A stretch of DNA of 64,000 nucleotides, from contig DASUUK010000024.1 in assembly GCA_036374135.1 (NCBI GenBank), positions 81,305-145,304 on the forward strand. Reading direction: 5' to 3'. Every line of letters begins with the position of its first letter. Positions within the stretch are counted from its first letter, which is position 1. This stretch comes from Euzebyales bacterium (GTDB lineage: Bacteria; Actinomycetota; Nitriliruptoria; Euzebyales; JAHELV01). Below are positions 45,588-54,061 of this stretch, one piece after another. Under the pieces are notes generated by a model. That model worked only from the letters and a program-made list of their open reading frames with translations. It did no database searches and was not told where the DNA came from. Position numbers and translations under genes: made by a program.

Positions 45588-45610
45588 GATGTCTGTGCAT
45601 GCACGACATC
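45588..45610. promoter_or_regulatory. 23-base palindrome GATGTC...GACATC
   Basis: GATGTC, one unpaired T, the perfect 10-base palindrome GTGCATGCAC, and GACATC make an almost complete inverted repeat about 200 bases before the OsmC start. It lies 40 bases after the first palindrome, in the same AT-richer patch. Confidence 0.55.
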
Positions 45611-45805
45611 ATCCGAGGGAACACATGGGATGGCACAGCGTAGACATGCCGGCGCGGTCACCCGCCCGAAACGTCGCTCCGAGCGAGCACCGACAGGCAC
45701 TCCCAGCCTCGACTGGAGGTTCTCCGACAGTCGAGGACCGACATCACGACCGCGCGGGACGATGCAGGGTACGGCGCGATCGACGACAGCGAGGAGGAGC
45801 AGGAC

Positions 45806-46213
45806 GTGACAACGATGAACGTATGGGTGCGCTCACTCGACGGGCACGTGTCGATCGGTCGTCAGGAGGAGGATCAGGTGCTGCCGCTGGACCGACCGGA
45901 GGCGACCGGCGGTACAGGGCTGGGCTTCAACGGCGGCCACCTGATGCTGCTCGGGTGGGGTGGCTGCTTCAAGAGCACGCTGATCGCCGCGGCCGAGGCG
46001 CGGGGCATCGACATCCGCGACCTCGAGCTGACCATCGCCGGTGAGACCGCCGACACGCCGTACCGCATCAAGAAGGTGCGGATGTCGGTCGAGCTCGACG
46101 CCGAGGTCGACGATGACACGAAGCGCAAGCTGATCGACATCGCACGCAACGGCTGTGCGGTGTCGAACACGCTGCAGCTGGGTGCCGAGATGGAGATCTC
46201 CCTGGACGATTGA
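45806..46213 (+). CDS. OsmC-family protein
   Basis: 135 residues. The family reduces organic hydroperoxides with two cysteines, or acts as a thiol-related protein in stress. Here GGHLMLLGWGGCFKSTLIAAAEARGI holds the first Cys and CAVSNTLQLGAEMEISL the second; SVELDAEVDDDTKRKLIDIA lies between. The GTG at 45806 has GAGGAGGAG upstream. The upstream palindromic patch suggests regulated expression. The closest known type (OsmC or YhfA/SACOL-like) is unclear. Confidence 0.9.
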   Translation: MTTMNVWVRSLDGHVSIGRQEEDQVLPLDRPEATGGTGLGFNGGHLMLLGWGGCFKSTLIAAAEARGIDIRDLELTIAGETADTPYRIKKVRMSVELDAEVDDDTKRKLIDIARNGCAVSNTLQLGAEMEISLDD

Positions 46214-46277
46214 CGGCGTGGGGCAGGCCACCGGATCGAGCCGGCGCGGGTACCGCACGCCGGCGATCCCCCACGCG

Positions 46278-47225
46278 TCACGCCATCCGGCGTGCCACCT
46301 CCGCGTGGAGGTCCGACAGGACGATCGCCAACGCGTCCAGCACCTGCTGCATGTGGTCGTCCGCGTTGACGAGCAGCGCGAGGAGGATGTGCGCCGTGCC
46401 CGCCGCCGGCTGGCCCCGCCGCTGCGCGTCCTCGGCGGCCCATCGCAGCACATGGCGTGCGGAGCCGGTCAGACCGAGTGCCGTGTCGCCGCCGTCGCCG
46501 CTGGCCCCGGTGTCGAGGTCGACCGCGACGACCGCCTGCGCGTCGGCGCCGATCGCCTCCAACGCGGAGGCGGCCGGGCCCGGCACGGATGCGACCCCGA
46601 TCAACAGATCCTGCGTATCGACACGGCCGGTCGCGCGACGCCGCGCCGACGCACGCGCGTACGTCAACGCCTCCCACGCCTGATCGTCGAACCGCTCCAG
46701 CAGCAGCGGCGTGGCGGACGTGGGCTCTTCGTCGTCATCATCGGACCGGAACAACCGTCGGATGCCCCGCCGCCGTTCCGGACGGGCGCGCTCGTCACCG
46801 GGCGCCCGGGTGGCCATCTGACGGACGTCGTCAAGCGAGAGGCCCTGCCTGGTGAGCACCGTGGCCGCGACACCGTCACCGGTGCGGAGCAGGCCCAACA
46901 GGATGTGCGTGGGACGGATCTCACGATGGCCCAGCTGCAGCGACTCCCGCAGTGACAGCTCGAGCGCCTTCTTGGCTGGGCGGGTAAACGGCAGGTGGCT
47001 CGGCGACGGCTCGGTTCCCCTGCCGACGACCGCGAGCACGGCATGCCGCATCGCGTGGATGTCGACGCCGAACTCGCCGAGGACCTTGCAGACCTCGGCA
47101 TCGTCTTCGTGGACGAGTCCGAGCAGCAGGTGCTCGGTACCGATCTCGTCGTGGTCCAACGTGCGCGCTTCTTCCTGCGCCAGCACCACGACCCGACGGG
47201 CCTCGTCCGTGAACCGCTCGAACAT
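46278..47225 (-). CDS. Clp N-domain protein without ATPase (tandem Clp repeats)
   Basis: 315 residues. The N-terminus is nearly that of Clp[36 protein letters not shown] and FTRPAKKALELSLRESLQLGH make one Clp_N pair (about 1-145). After a charged linker (about 148-175) a more divergent second pair follows: LLERFDDQAWEALTYARAS, and SARHVLRWAAEDAQRRG with AGTAHILLALLV. There is no Walker A and no AAA+ domain. ClpC N-domains bind adaptors and arginine-phosphorylated or other substrates, so this may be an adaptor or decoy. The ATG at 47225 has GAGAGG upstream. Confidence 0.88.
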   Translation of the reverse strand: MFERFTDEARRVVVLAQEEARTLDHDEIGTEHLLLGLVHEDDAEVCKVLGEFGVDIHAMRHAVLAVVGRGTEPSPSHLPFTRPAKKALELSLRESLQLGHREIRPTHILLGLLRTGDGVAATVLTRQGLSLDDVRQMATRAPGDERARPERRRGIRRLFRSDDDDEEPTSATPLLLERFDDQAWEALTYARASARRRATGRVDTQDLLIGVASVPGPAASALEAIGADAQAVVAVDLDTGASGDGGDTALGLTGSARHVLRWAAEDAQRRGQPAAGTAHILLALLVNADDHMQQVLDALAIVLSDLHAEVARRMA

Positions 47226-47425
47226 CACCGTGCCTCTCTCGCAGCACCGGCATTCTCCCGCCGTGCCGGGGCTGCGCACAAGTCCTGATCGACCTGGCCC
47301 GCCACAGGAGCCGCTACGCGACCGGGCCGACTCGTCCACGGTGGAGCGGACCCGGCCGGGCGTCGTCGAACGGGTGCTCGCCGCCCACTTCGACGTGGCG
47401 CCACCACCGAGCACGGACCGGCCGG

Positions 47426-48650
47426 TCACCATGAGGGCGGACGGGTCCGCCCCGCACGCACGCGCCGGGCCCGACCCAGGCCGCGCACCACCGGCAGCAG
47501 CGCAGCCGGCGACCGTGCCCGCAGCGCGCCGAACCACAGGCCGGCGCCGTATGCGAGATCATCCATCCGGCGGGCGATGCCGTACCGCAGCAGGTCCAAC
47601 GGAGCGCCGGTCGCCCGGTGGTCGACGACGGCGTCGAGGATGGCGGCGACCGTCATCGCGCGCTGCATGCGCCGCGAGCGCACAGCGATGACGGCGGCGA
47701 CGGGCCAGTACTGCCGGATCAGTGCGGATGCCGTTTGACGCGCCGCGGCGCTCACCCCGAGGTTGGCGAGGTGCACGACGGTGGCCGTGGGTGCGCCGCT
47801 GTGCCACAGCCGGCGCCGGATCCGCGCCACGAGGGCTGCATGGATGGCGGCCGCGACGGGCACCGACCAGCGCCGCTGCAACGCGAGCACGACGACCACG
47901 GCGACCGTGGGTGCCGTCACCACCATCGGCGCCACGGCCGCGCCGTGCCGCTGCGCGAGCAGGCTGGCGCCCGTGCCGTAGAACGCCTTGCGCGCGAGCC
48001 ACGACCTCAAGGTGATGCGGTGATCGTGCCGGACCACCAGTGCGGGGTCGTACCGCACCCGCCACCCACGGTCGGTCAGACGCCAGACCAGATCGACGTC
48101 CTCGGCGACCCGCAGCCGGGGGTCGAACCCACGACCGACGGCAGCGGTGCGCGCCATCAGGCAGGCACCCGGCACGTAGCTGACCCGGGTGTGGGGACGG
48201 ACACCGGCGGCCGTCGAGCCGAGATCCAGCGACGAGCGCACCGCCTCGTACCGGCCGACCCACGTCCCTGTGCCGGTCGGGTCCAGGCCGAGCACCCGCG
48301 GCGCCACCACCGCGACGGCCGGATCATCGAAGTGCCGTCGCAGGCCGACAGCCAACCCGGATCGGGTACGACGTCGGAGTCGACGAAGGCGACGAACGGC
48401 GTGAGCGCCGCCGCCAGTCCGGTGTTGCGCGCCGCGGCCGGACCGCGGGGTTCGGGATGGGCCAACCGCATGGCGCCGGCCGCGCGGCACACCGCCGCGC
48501 TCGTCGTCGGACTGCCGACCCGTCATCGACGACGATCACGGGCACGCCCGCCGGCAGGTGCGCGAGCAGACGGCGCAACTGCGTCGGGCGGTCCCGCACC
48601 GGGATCACCACGGTGACGTCGACCGTAAGACTGCCTGACCACTCGGTCAA
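47426..48650 (-). pseudogene. glycosyltransferase family 2, mycofactocin MftF-like, two frameshifts
   Basis: Three reading frames together give one family-like protein. Frame one (48650 to about 48515) reads [18 protein letters not shown] and VIVVDDGS. Frame two (about 48515 to 48350) reads [20 protein letters not shown] and [17 protein letters not shown]. Frame three (about 48350 to 47426) reads [57 protein letters not shown] and membrane-associated segments. Each switch needs one added base at a TCGGC sequence. MftF-type enzymes glycosylate mycofactocin; no other mft gene is nearby. The start is uncertain (TTG 48650 has no good ribosome site). Either a real pseudogene or a sequence error at two similar sites. 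Confidence 0.75.
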
Positions 48651-48684
48651 GGCCCACGAGCGGCCGCTGCGGCGGAATCCCGCC

Positions 48685-49638
48685 TCAGGAGCCGAGGCCC
48701 GCGGCGCGGCCGCGGGTGACCAGCTTCTCGGCCATCCGACGACTGGCCTCGTCGATCATGTGCCCGCGGTGCCGCGCGGCGCCGCGGCCCTCGGCGGTGT
48801 GACCGCGGTGGACGTCGAGGAGCTCCAGCGCGTCGGCGAACTGCCCGGGCGTCGGGGTGAAGACCTCGTTGGCGAGCTCGACCTGCGAGGGGTGGATGCA
48901 CCACTTGCCGTCCATGCCGGACAGCTTCGCCCGCGTCGCCATCGTGACGAACGCATCGCGGTCCGCGATGTCGCTGCAGGGCCCGTCGATCGCGTCCGCA
49001 TCGACCGCCGCGGCCGCATCGACGATCCGCGCGACGATCGCCGCCCACTGGAAGCCCGGGTAGTCGGGCTCGGGCATCCCGATGCCGGTCTGGGCCACGC
49101 CGATGCTCGCGGCGTAGTCGCCGGGCCCGAACGTCAGGCTCTCGATGCGATCGGTGACCCGGGCGGTGGCGTCCATCGCGACGGCGCCCGCGCCGGACTC
49201 GATCTGCGCCTCCACGCCGTGGCGCACGTCCAGGCCGACCTCGAGCTCCAGCTGACCCAGCAGGTGCTCGAGGAACCACAGCTGGCCGGGGTGGTCGACC
49301 TTCGGCACGACCAGGCAGTCGAACCGACCGCCCGCACCCAGCACGAGCTCCACCACGTCGCGGTACTGGTGCGGTGTCGTCGCGTCGTTGATGCGCACCG
49401 CCACGACCGCGTCGCCGTAGTCGTTGGCGCACAGCGCCTCGACCACTGTCCGACGCGCGCGCTGCTTCTCGCCCGGGGCGACGGCGTCCTCGAGATCGAG
49501 CACGATCTCGTCGGCGCCCCGCTCACCCGCACGTGCCAGCATCTTCGGACCCGACCCCGGCACGACCAGCACCGACCGCCGCAACCTGACGGCCCGCCGG
49601 TCGACCCGCCCGACGCTCTCGAACGGCTGCACCACCAT
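48685..49638 (-). CDS. CitE-like CoA ester lyase (HpcH/HpaI family)
   Basis: 317 residues of the HpcH/HpaI aldolase fold, with malyl-CoA/citramalyl-CoA/beta-methylmalyl-CoA lyases as relatives. [33 protein letters not shown] is the N-terminal signature; [30 protein letters not shown] with a Mg-binding Glu and [12 protein letters not shown] follow. [23 protein letters not shown] is the family end. GAGGAG precedes the ATG. It lies 44 bases after glcF on the same strand. It could cleave malyl-CoA to glyoxylate and acetyl-CoA; the exact ester is inferred. Confidence 0.9.
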   Translation of the reverse strand: MVVQPFESVGRVDRRAVRLRRSVLVVPGSGPKMLARAGERGADEIVLDLEDAVAPGEKQRARRTVVEALCANDYGDAVVAVRINDATTPHQYRDVVELVLGAGGRFDCLVVPKVDHPGQLWFLEHLLGQLELEVGLDVRHGVEAQIESGAGAVAMDATARVTDRIESLTFGPGDYAASIGVAQTGIGMPEPDYPGFQWAAIVARIVDAAAAVDADAIDGPCSDIADRDAFVTMATRAKLSGMDGKWCIHPSQVELANEVFTPTPGQFADALELLDVHRGHTAEGRGAARHRGHMIDEASRRMAEKLVTRGRAAGLGS

Positions 49639-49682
49639 CTCTTACTCCTCAGCGTCGCCGCGCGGACGGCCGAGCGTCGGTG

Positions 49683-51068
49683 TCACGCTAACGGATTCAC
49701 GCCGCGCAGCGACGCGTCCACCACCTGGATCGGGTGCAGCATGGGCAGGTCCGCGTCGAGGTGCCGCCTGAGCTGCAGCAGGCACCCGGGGTTCGAGGTC
49801 ACCAGCGCGTCGGGTGCGGCCGCCGCCACCGTCGCCGCCTTGCGCGCTCCGAGGTCGGAGGCGGCGTCCGGCTGCAGCAGGTTGTAGATGCCGGCCGATC
49901 CGCAGCAGATGTCGGGCTCGCTGAGCTCGACGAGATCGAGGTCGGGGATCGCGCGCAACGCCGCCCGTGGCTGGCTGCGCACGCCCTGTGCGTGTGAGAG
50001 GTGGCAGGCGTCGTGGTAGGCGACGCGGGCCGGGATCGGATGGCGCGCGGCGCGGGGCTCGAGCTCGTCGAGCAGCTCCGAGACGTCGCGCACCTTCGCC
50101 GAGAACGCCTGCGCCCGGTCGGCCCATGCCGGATCGTCCCGCAGCAGGTGGCCGTACTCCTTGAGGGTGGAACCGCACCCCGCCGCGTTGATGACGATGG
50201 TGTCGACGTCGGCATCCTCCATCGTGGCGATCATCCGCCGCGCGAAGCGCAGCGCCGACTCCTCCTCACCGGAATGCTCCATCAGGGCACCGCAGCAGCC
50301 CTGATCGGTGGGGACGACGACCTCGCAGCCCTCCATGGCCAGGACCCGCGCGGTCGCGGCGTTGACGTCGCCGAAGTAGACCGACTGCACGCATCCGGCG
50401 ACCATGCCGACCCGTCGGACAGGCGGGCGGGCGGGCTCACGCGACGCCCGACGTGGGGCGACGTGGGCCGGCAGCCGCCGCTGCAGCTCGTGCAGTGTGA
50501 TGTCGGGCAGCAGGCCCTCCAGCGCCTGGAGCCGCGCGGGCAGCCGCGCGAACACGCCCGAGCGTCGCAGCAGCCCGCCGATGCGCAGCCGCTGGTAGAC
50601 GATGCCGGCCAGCGCGGCGATCCGCAGGCGCCGGGGGTACGGGAACAGCGCGAAGACGAGCCGCCGGAACGCGCGGTCCGCCAGCGTCCGCGGATGGTTG
50701 CGCTCGATCTGTGGCCGGGTCGCCTCGATCAGCTTGTCGTACTGCACGCCGGAGGGGCAGGCGGTCACGCACGCCATGCACCCCAGGCAGCGGTCCATGT
50801 GGGTGACGAACACGTCGTCGATCGCGATCTCGCCGGCGGACGCGAGCTCCATGAGGTAGATCCGCCCGCGCGGCGAGTCCATCTCCTCGCCCCACAGCGC
50901 GTAGGTCGGGCAGGTCGGCAGGCAGAAGCCGCAGTGGACACAGTCGGCGAGCAGGTCGTCGGACGGCGGGCGCAGCAGATCGAACGCGCCGTGGCCGTCA
51001 CCGGCCGGCGCACCCACGACCGGGCCGCCCGCCTCGTGCTCGTCGGGCACCGCCGCGGCGTCGGACAT
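49683..51068 (-). CDS. glcF: glycolate oxidase iron-sulfur subunit
   Basis: 461 residues. Two 4Fe-4S ferredoxin sites lie at the N-terminal side (CVHCGFCLPTCPTY and CLGCMACVTACPSG). Two CCG-domain repeats follow, with DQGCCGALMEHSGEEE and PDICCGSAGIYNLLQ, and the end reads TSNPGCLLQLRRHL. GlcF passes electrons from GlcD/GlcE to quinone. The ATG at 51068 follows one copy of a duplicated 22-base element, so the ribosome site (GGTAGG) lies inside the repeat. It is third gene of glcD-glcE-glcF. Confidence 0.95.
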   Translation of the reverse strand: MSDAAAVPDEHEAGGPVVGAPAGDGHGAFDLLRPPSDDLLADCVHCGFCLPTCPTYALWGEEMDSPRGRIYLMELASAGEIAIDDVFVTHMDRCLGCMACVTACPSGVQYDKLIEATRPQIERNHPRTLADRAFRRLVFALFPYPRRLRIAALAGIVYQRLRIGGLLRRSGVFARLPARLQALEGLLPDITLHELQRRLPAHVAPRRASREPARPPVRRVGMVAGCVQSVYFGDVNAATARVLAMEGCEVVVPTDQGCCGALMEHSGEEESALRFARRMIATMEDADVDTIVINAAGCGSTLKEYGHLLRDDPAWADRAQAFSAKVRDVSELLDELEPRAARHPIPARVAYHDACHLSHAQGVRSQPRAALRAIPDLDLVELSEPDICCGSAGIYNLLQPDAASDLGARKAATVAAAAPDALVTSNPGCLLQLRRHLDADLPMLHPIQVVDASLRGVNPLA

Positions 51069-51069
51069 T

Positions 51070-51126
51070 ACACGTGACCTACCGCTTCGCTACTTGAGGT
51101 CATCACACGTGACCTACCGCTTCGCT
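51070..51126. repeat. 22-base direct repeat between glcE and glcF
   Basis: acacgtgacctaccgcttcgct stretches occur at 51070-51091 and 51105-51126, 35 bases apart. The first copy directly abuts the glcF start codon on the minus strand; the second is followed by a similar GATG. Each contains the palindrome CACGTG. It is probably a local duplication of the translation-initiation region, or a binding site pair. Confidence 0.85.
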
Positions 51127-51131
51127 CATTC

Positions 51132-52307
51132 CTAGATCCCTCCCACGAACCGGCCCGGGGCGCAACGCCCGTCAGGATCGAGCTGCTGCTTGACCCGTCG
51201 CATCAGATCGATGCCGGACGGCGGCGGACCCCACACGTCCACGACCTCTGCGACGCCCTCTGCCGTGCGGCGGACTACGGCATGACCTCCCATGCCGCCC
51301 AGCGCGCCACGCCAGGCGTCGACGAACGCCGCGTGCGCTGCCCCGTCGCCGTCGAAGATCCGGGCGGTCATCACGCCGAGCACCACAGTGGTCTGCAGCC
51401 TGACGTCGACACCGCTGCGCTCGGCTGCGTCGGCGCATGCCCGCGCGGCATCCGGCACACGCGTCGGCAGGCACGCGGCCCGGACGACCGTCTGCCCGGG
51501 TGTGCCCGCGAGGCCCGCCGTCAGGCCGTCCCATGCCTGCCGCTCCTCGTCGCCGTCGAGCCGCGCGGGGTCGCCGCTGCCGTCGGCCAGCAGCCCGACC
51601 GTGTGCTCCAACTGGCCGTCCACGGCGTCGGTGTGCCCGGTGTAGCGGATCCACAGGTGCCCGTCGTCCCACTCGGCCGCGACCGGCTCCACCGGCGCGG
51701 CTCCCAGCGCGACCGCGGTCGCTGTGGCCGTTGCTGCGTCACAGGGCACCCGCAGGGTCGCCGATGCCTCCGGTCGCGGATGCACACGCAGGACGACCTC
51801 CGCGACGAACGCCAGCGTCCCCAGCGAGCCGCACAACAGCTTGGCCATGTCGTAGCCGGCGACGTTCTTGATGACGAAGCCACCGGTGCGCCCGACCGCA
51901 CCGTCGGCCAGCACGTACGTGGCGCCGATGACCAGGTCCCGCATGGTGCCGTAGGCCACACGTCGGGGTCCGGCGTCGCCACTGGCGAGCAGCCCACCGA
52001 TCGTCGCGCCGTCAGCGACGTGTGGGGGATCGATCGCGAGCCACTGGTCATGCTCGGCGAGGGTGGACTGCAGCGCCGACAGGGGCATGCCCGCCTGCAC
52101 GGCCACCGTCCCGTCGGCGTGGTTGTACGCCAGGACCCCGGTCATGGCCGCCGACGAGATGACGGCGGCGCTGTCCGGCGGCGGCGTCCCCCAGTCGAGC
52201 TTGGTGCCGCCCCCGGTGAACAGCAGCGGGCCGGCGGTGTCGAGCATCGCGTCGCGCACGCCCGCCAGATCCGATGGGCGGTGGGTCATCGAGGTGTCGG
52301 TGCTCAC
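51132..52307 (-). CDS. glcE: glycolate oxidase FAD-binding subunit
   Basis: 391 residues from GTG 52307, which overlaps the glcD stop as GTGA. FAD_binding_4 features: GPLLFTGGGTKLDWG near the N-terminus, GADDGTVAVQAGM-like strand (here HADGTVAVQAGMPLSAL), GATIGGLLASGDAGPRR, RTGGFVIKNVAGYDMAKLLCGSLGTL, and a C-terminal VKQQLDPDGRCAPGRF. GlcE is the second flavoprotein of the glycolate oxidase complex. An ATG at 52289 is a possible alternative start. Confidence 0.94.
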   Translation of the reverse strand: MSTDTSMTHRPSDLAGVRDAMLDTAGPLLFTGGGTKLDWGTPPPDSAAVISSAAMTGVLAYNHADGTVAVQAGMPLSALQSTLAEHDQWLAIDPPHVADGATIGGLLASGDAGPRRVAYGTMRDLVIGATYVLADGAVGRTGGFVIKNVAGYDMAKLLCGSLGTLAFVAEVVLRVHPRPEASATLRVPCDAATATATAVALGAAPVEPVAAEWDDGHLWIRYTGHTDAVDGQLEHTVGLLADGSGDPARLDGDEERQAWDGLTAGLAGTPGQTVVRAACLPTRVPDAARACADAAERSGVDVRLQTTVVLGVMTARIFDGDGAAHAAFVDAWRGALGGMGGHAVVRRTAEGVAEVVDVWGPPPSGIDLMRRVKQQLDPDGRCAPGRFVGGI

Positions 52308-53758
52308 AGCCGCTCCGCCAGCCCGGCCTGTTCGATCGCGTGCGGGCGGTACGGGCCGGGACGCTCGCCGCACAGCCGCGGGGTCGGAAACAGCTTGCCC
52401 GGGTTGCAGATCCCGCCCGGGTCGAAGGCGGCCCGCACGCGCTGCATCACGGCCAGGTCCTCCTCGCCGAACATCTTGGGCATCGAGCAGGCCTTGTCCG
52501 CGCCCACGCCGTGCTCGCCGGTGATCGACCCGCCCGCCTCGACGCACAGCTCGACGATGCGGATCGACAGCTGCTCGGCCTCCTCGGCCTCACCCGCGTT
52601 GCGGCCGTCGTAGAGCACCAGCGGATGCAGGTTGCCGTCGCCCGCGTGGAACACGTTGGCGACACGGTAGCCGGCCTCGTCACTCATCTCGCCGATGCGC
52701 TCGAGGACCTCGCCGAGCCTGGTGCGCGGGATGACGCCGTCCTGCACGAAGTAGTCACGCGACAGCCGTCCCATGGCCGCGAACGCCGCCTTGCGACCCC
52801 TCCAGATCAATGCCCGCTCCGCGGCGTCGGCGGCGACGCGGATGTTGGTGGCGCCGGCCTCCTCGCAGTGACGCTGAACCTCGCCGAACAGCGCGGAGAC
52901 CTCGGCCTCGGGGCCGTCGAGCTCCACGACGAGGACCGCGCCCGCCTCGAGGTCGAGCCCGACCTGCGCGTCCTCCTCGCACGCCTGGATCGCCAGGTTG
53001 TCCATCATCTCCATGCCGGCCGGCGTGATGCCGGCGGTGGTGATCGCCGTGACCGCGTCGCCGGCCTCGCGGGGCGTGTCGAAGTCCGCCAGCAGCGTTT
53101 CGACCGCTTCGGGTCGGCGCAGCAGGCGCACGATCACCCTGGTCGCGATGCCCAGCGTGCCCTCCGACCCGATCACGACCCCGCGCAGATCGTAGCCTGG
53201 CGTGTCCGGCACCGCGCCGCCCAGCTCGACGATGTCCCCGTCGGGCGTGACGAACTCGAGCCCGAGCACGTGGTTGGTCGTGAAGCCGTACTTCAGGCAG
53301 TGCACGCCACCCGAGTTCTCGGCGACGTTGCCACCGATCGAGCACACGATCTGGCTGGACGGGTCGGGCGCGTAGTAGAGGTCGTGGCGGGCGACCGCCG
53401 CCGAGATCGCGGCGTTCGTGACCCCCGGTTCGGCGACGAGGTACCGGTTCTCGACGTCGACGTGCAGGATCGAGCGCATGCGCGACAGCACGACCAGGAC
53501 CCCGTCCGCGTGCGGCAGCGCCCCGCCCGACAACCCGGTGCCCGATCCGCGGGCGACGTAGGGCACGCCGTCGCGCCGGCAGGCGCGCACCACGGCGGCG
53601 ACCTCCTGCGTCGTCGTCGGCAGCACGACGAGCGCCGGGCGGACCCGGTAGCCCGTGAGCCCGTCACACTCGTAGGTCCGCAGCTGTGCGCCGGTTGAGA
53701 TGACGGCGTCGGACCCGAGCAGACCCAGCATCTCGTCGCGGATCTGCGCGATGCCCAT
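52304..53758 (-). CDS. glcD: glycolate oxidase catalytic FAD subunit
   Basis: 484 residues. It oxidises glycolate to glyoxylate. The FAD domain has VARGSGTGLSGGALPHADGVL, VEPGV-type AEPGVTNAAIS, SIGGNVAENSGGVHCLKYG and VIGSEGTLGIATRVIVRL. The C-terminal domain has VFHAGDGNLHPLVLYD, EHGVGADKACSM and FDPGGICNPGKLFPT. The ATG at 53758 has GGAG 8 bases upstream; a very long open frame further upstream is not real. First gene of the operon; the divergent neighbour is another FAD/Fe-S dehydrogenase. Confidence 0.96.
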   Translation of the reverse strand: MGIAQIRDEMLGLLGSDAVISTGAQLRTYECDGLTGYRVRPALVVLPTTTQEVAAVVRACRRDGVPYVARGSGTGLSGGALPHADGVLVVLSRMRSILHVDVENRYLVAEPGVTNAAISAAVARHDLYYAPDPSSQIVCSIGGNVAENSGGVHCLKYGFTTNHVLGLEFVTPDGDIVELGGAVPDTPGYDLRGVVIGSEGTLGIATRVIVRLLRRPEAVETLLADFDTPREAGDAVTAITTAGITPAGMEMMDNLAIQACEEDAQVGLDLEAGAVLVVELDGPEAEVSALFGEVQRHCEEAGATNIRVAADAAERALIWRGRKAAFAAMGRLSRDYFVQDGVIPRTRLGEVLERIGEMSDEAGYRVANVFHAGDGNLHPLVLYDGRNAGEAEEAEQLSIRIVELCVEAGGSITGEHGVGADKACSMPKMFGEEDLAVMQRVRAAFDPGGICNPGKLFPTPRLCGERPGPYRPHAIEQAGLAERL

Positions 53759-54061
53759 CGCGTGAGCTCCGATCTCGCCGCCGGGGCGTCGACGAGTCGT
53801 CGTGGCGGTGCCTCCCCTGCGCCTAGCGACGATAGGACCCGACGATGCGGTGTCAAGACCTGGGCGACCGTCTCGACCGAAACGGTTCGCGAATGGGCCT
53901 GCACAGAGCTGGCTGCCGGAGCCGACCGCCGTTCGCAGGATCGTCGATGCCGGCTGTCTACGCTGTTCGGCACGTGACGATCCACGCTGACAGCCACGCC
54001 GACCCGTCAGGAGCGCGGCCGGCGGCCGCCCCGGCGGTCGGACGACCGACGAGGTGATGAC
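53759..54061. promoter_or_regulatory. divergent promoter region of glcDEF and the FAD/Fe-S dehydrogenase
   Basis: 303 bases with starts on both sides and no gene. CGACGA-G-TCGTCG at 53790-53802 is a perfect 13-base palindrome 32 bases before the glcD ATG, well placed for a repressor or activator. A second, weaker symmetry surrounds gaccgaaacggttcg near 53875-53890. No GlcC/LldR-like TGGTnnnACCA motif was found. Confidence 0.5.

Larger units (their letters stand above)
45339..45805. promoter_or_regulatory. structured spacer upstream of osmC-type gene
   Basis: 467 bases without a supported gene. The first part is GC-rich with a direct repeat of gtgtccg(g/t)acgcgcggac units at 45378-45400 and 45450-45472. 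The second copy forms a strong hairpin (GTGTCCG-tacgcg-CGGACAC), a possible terminator for the GNAT gene. Positions 45515-45650 are much less GC-rich and hold two strong inverted repeats (entered separately). GAGGAGG before 45806 is the OsmC ribosome site. Confidence 0.6.

Noticed and set aside
45546-45809. Small plus-strand open frame (about 87 codons) in the palindromic spacer before the OsmC gene
   Set aside because: No ribosome site, composition unlike a protein, and it covers both palindromes; regulatory DNA is a better reading.
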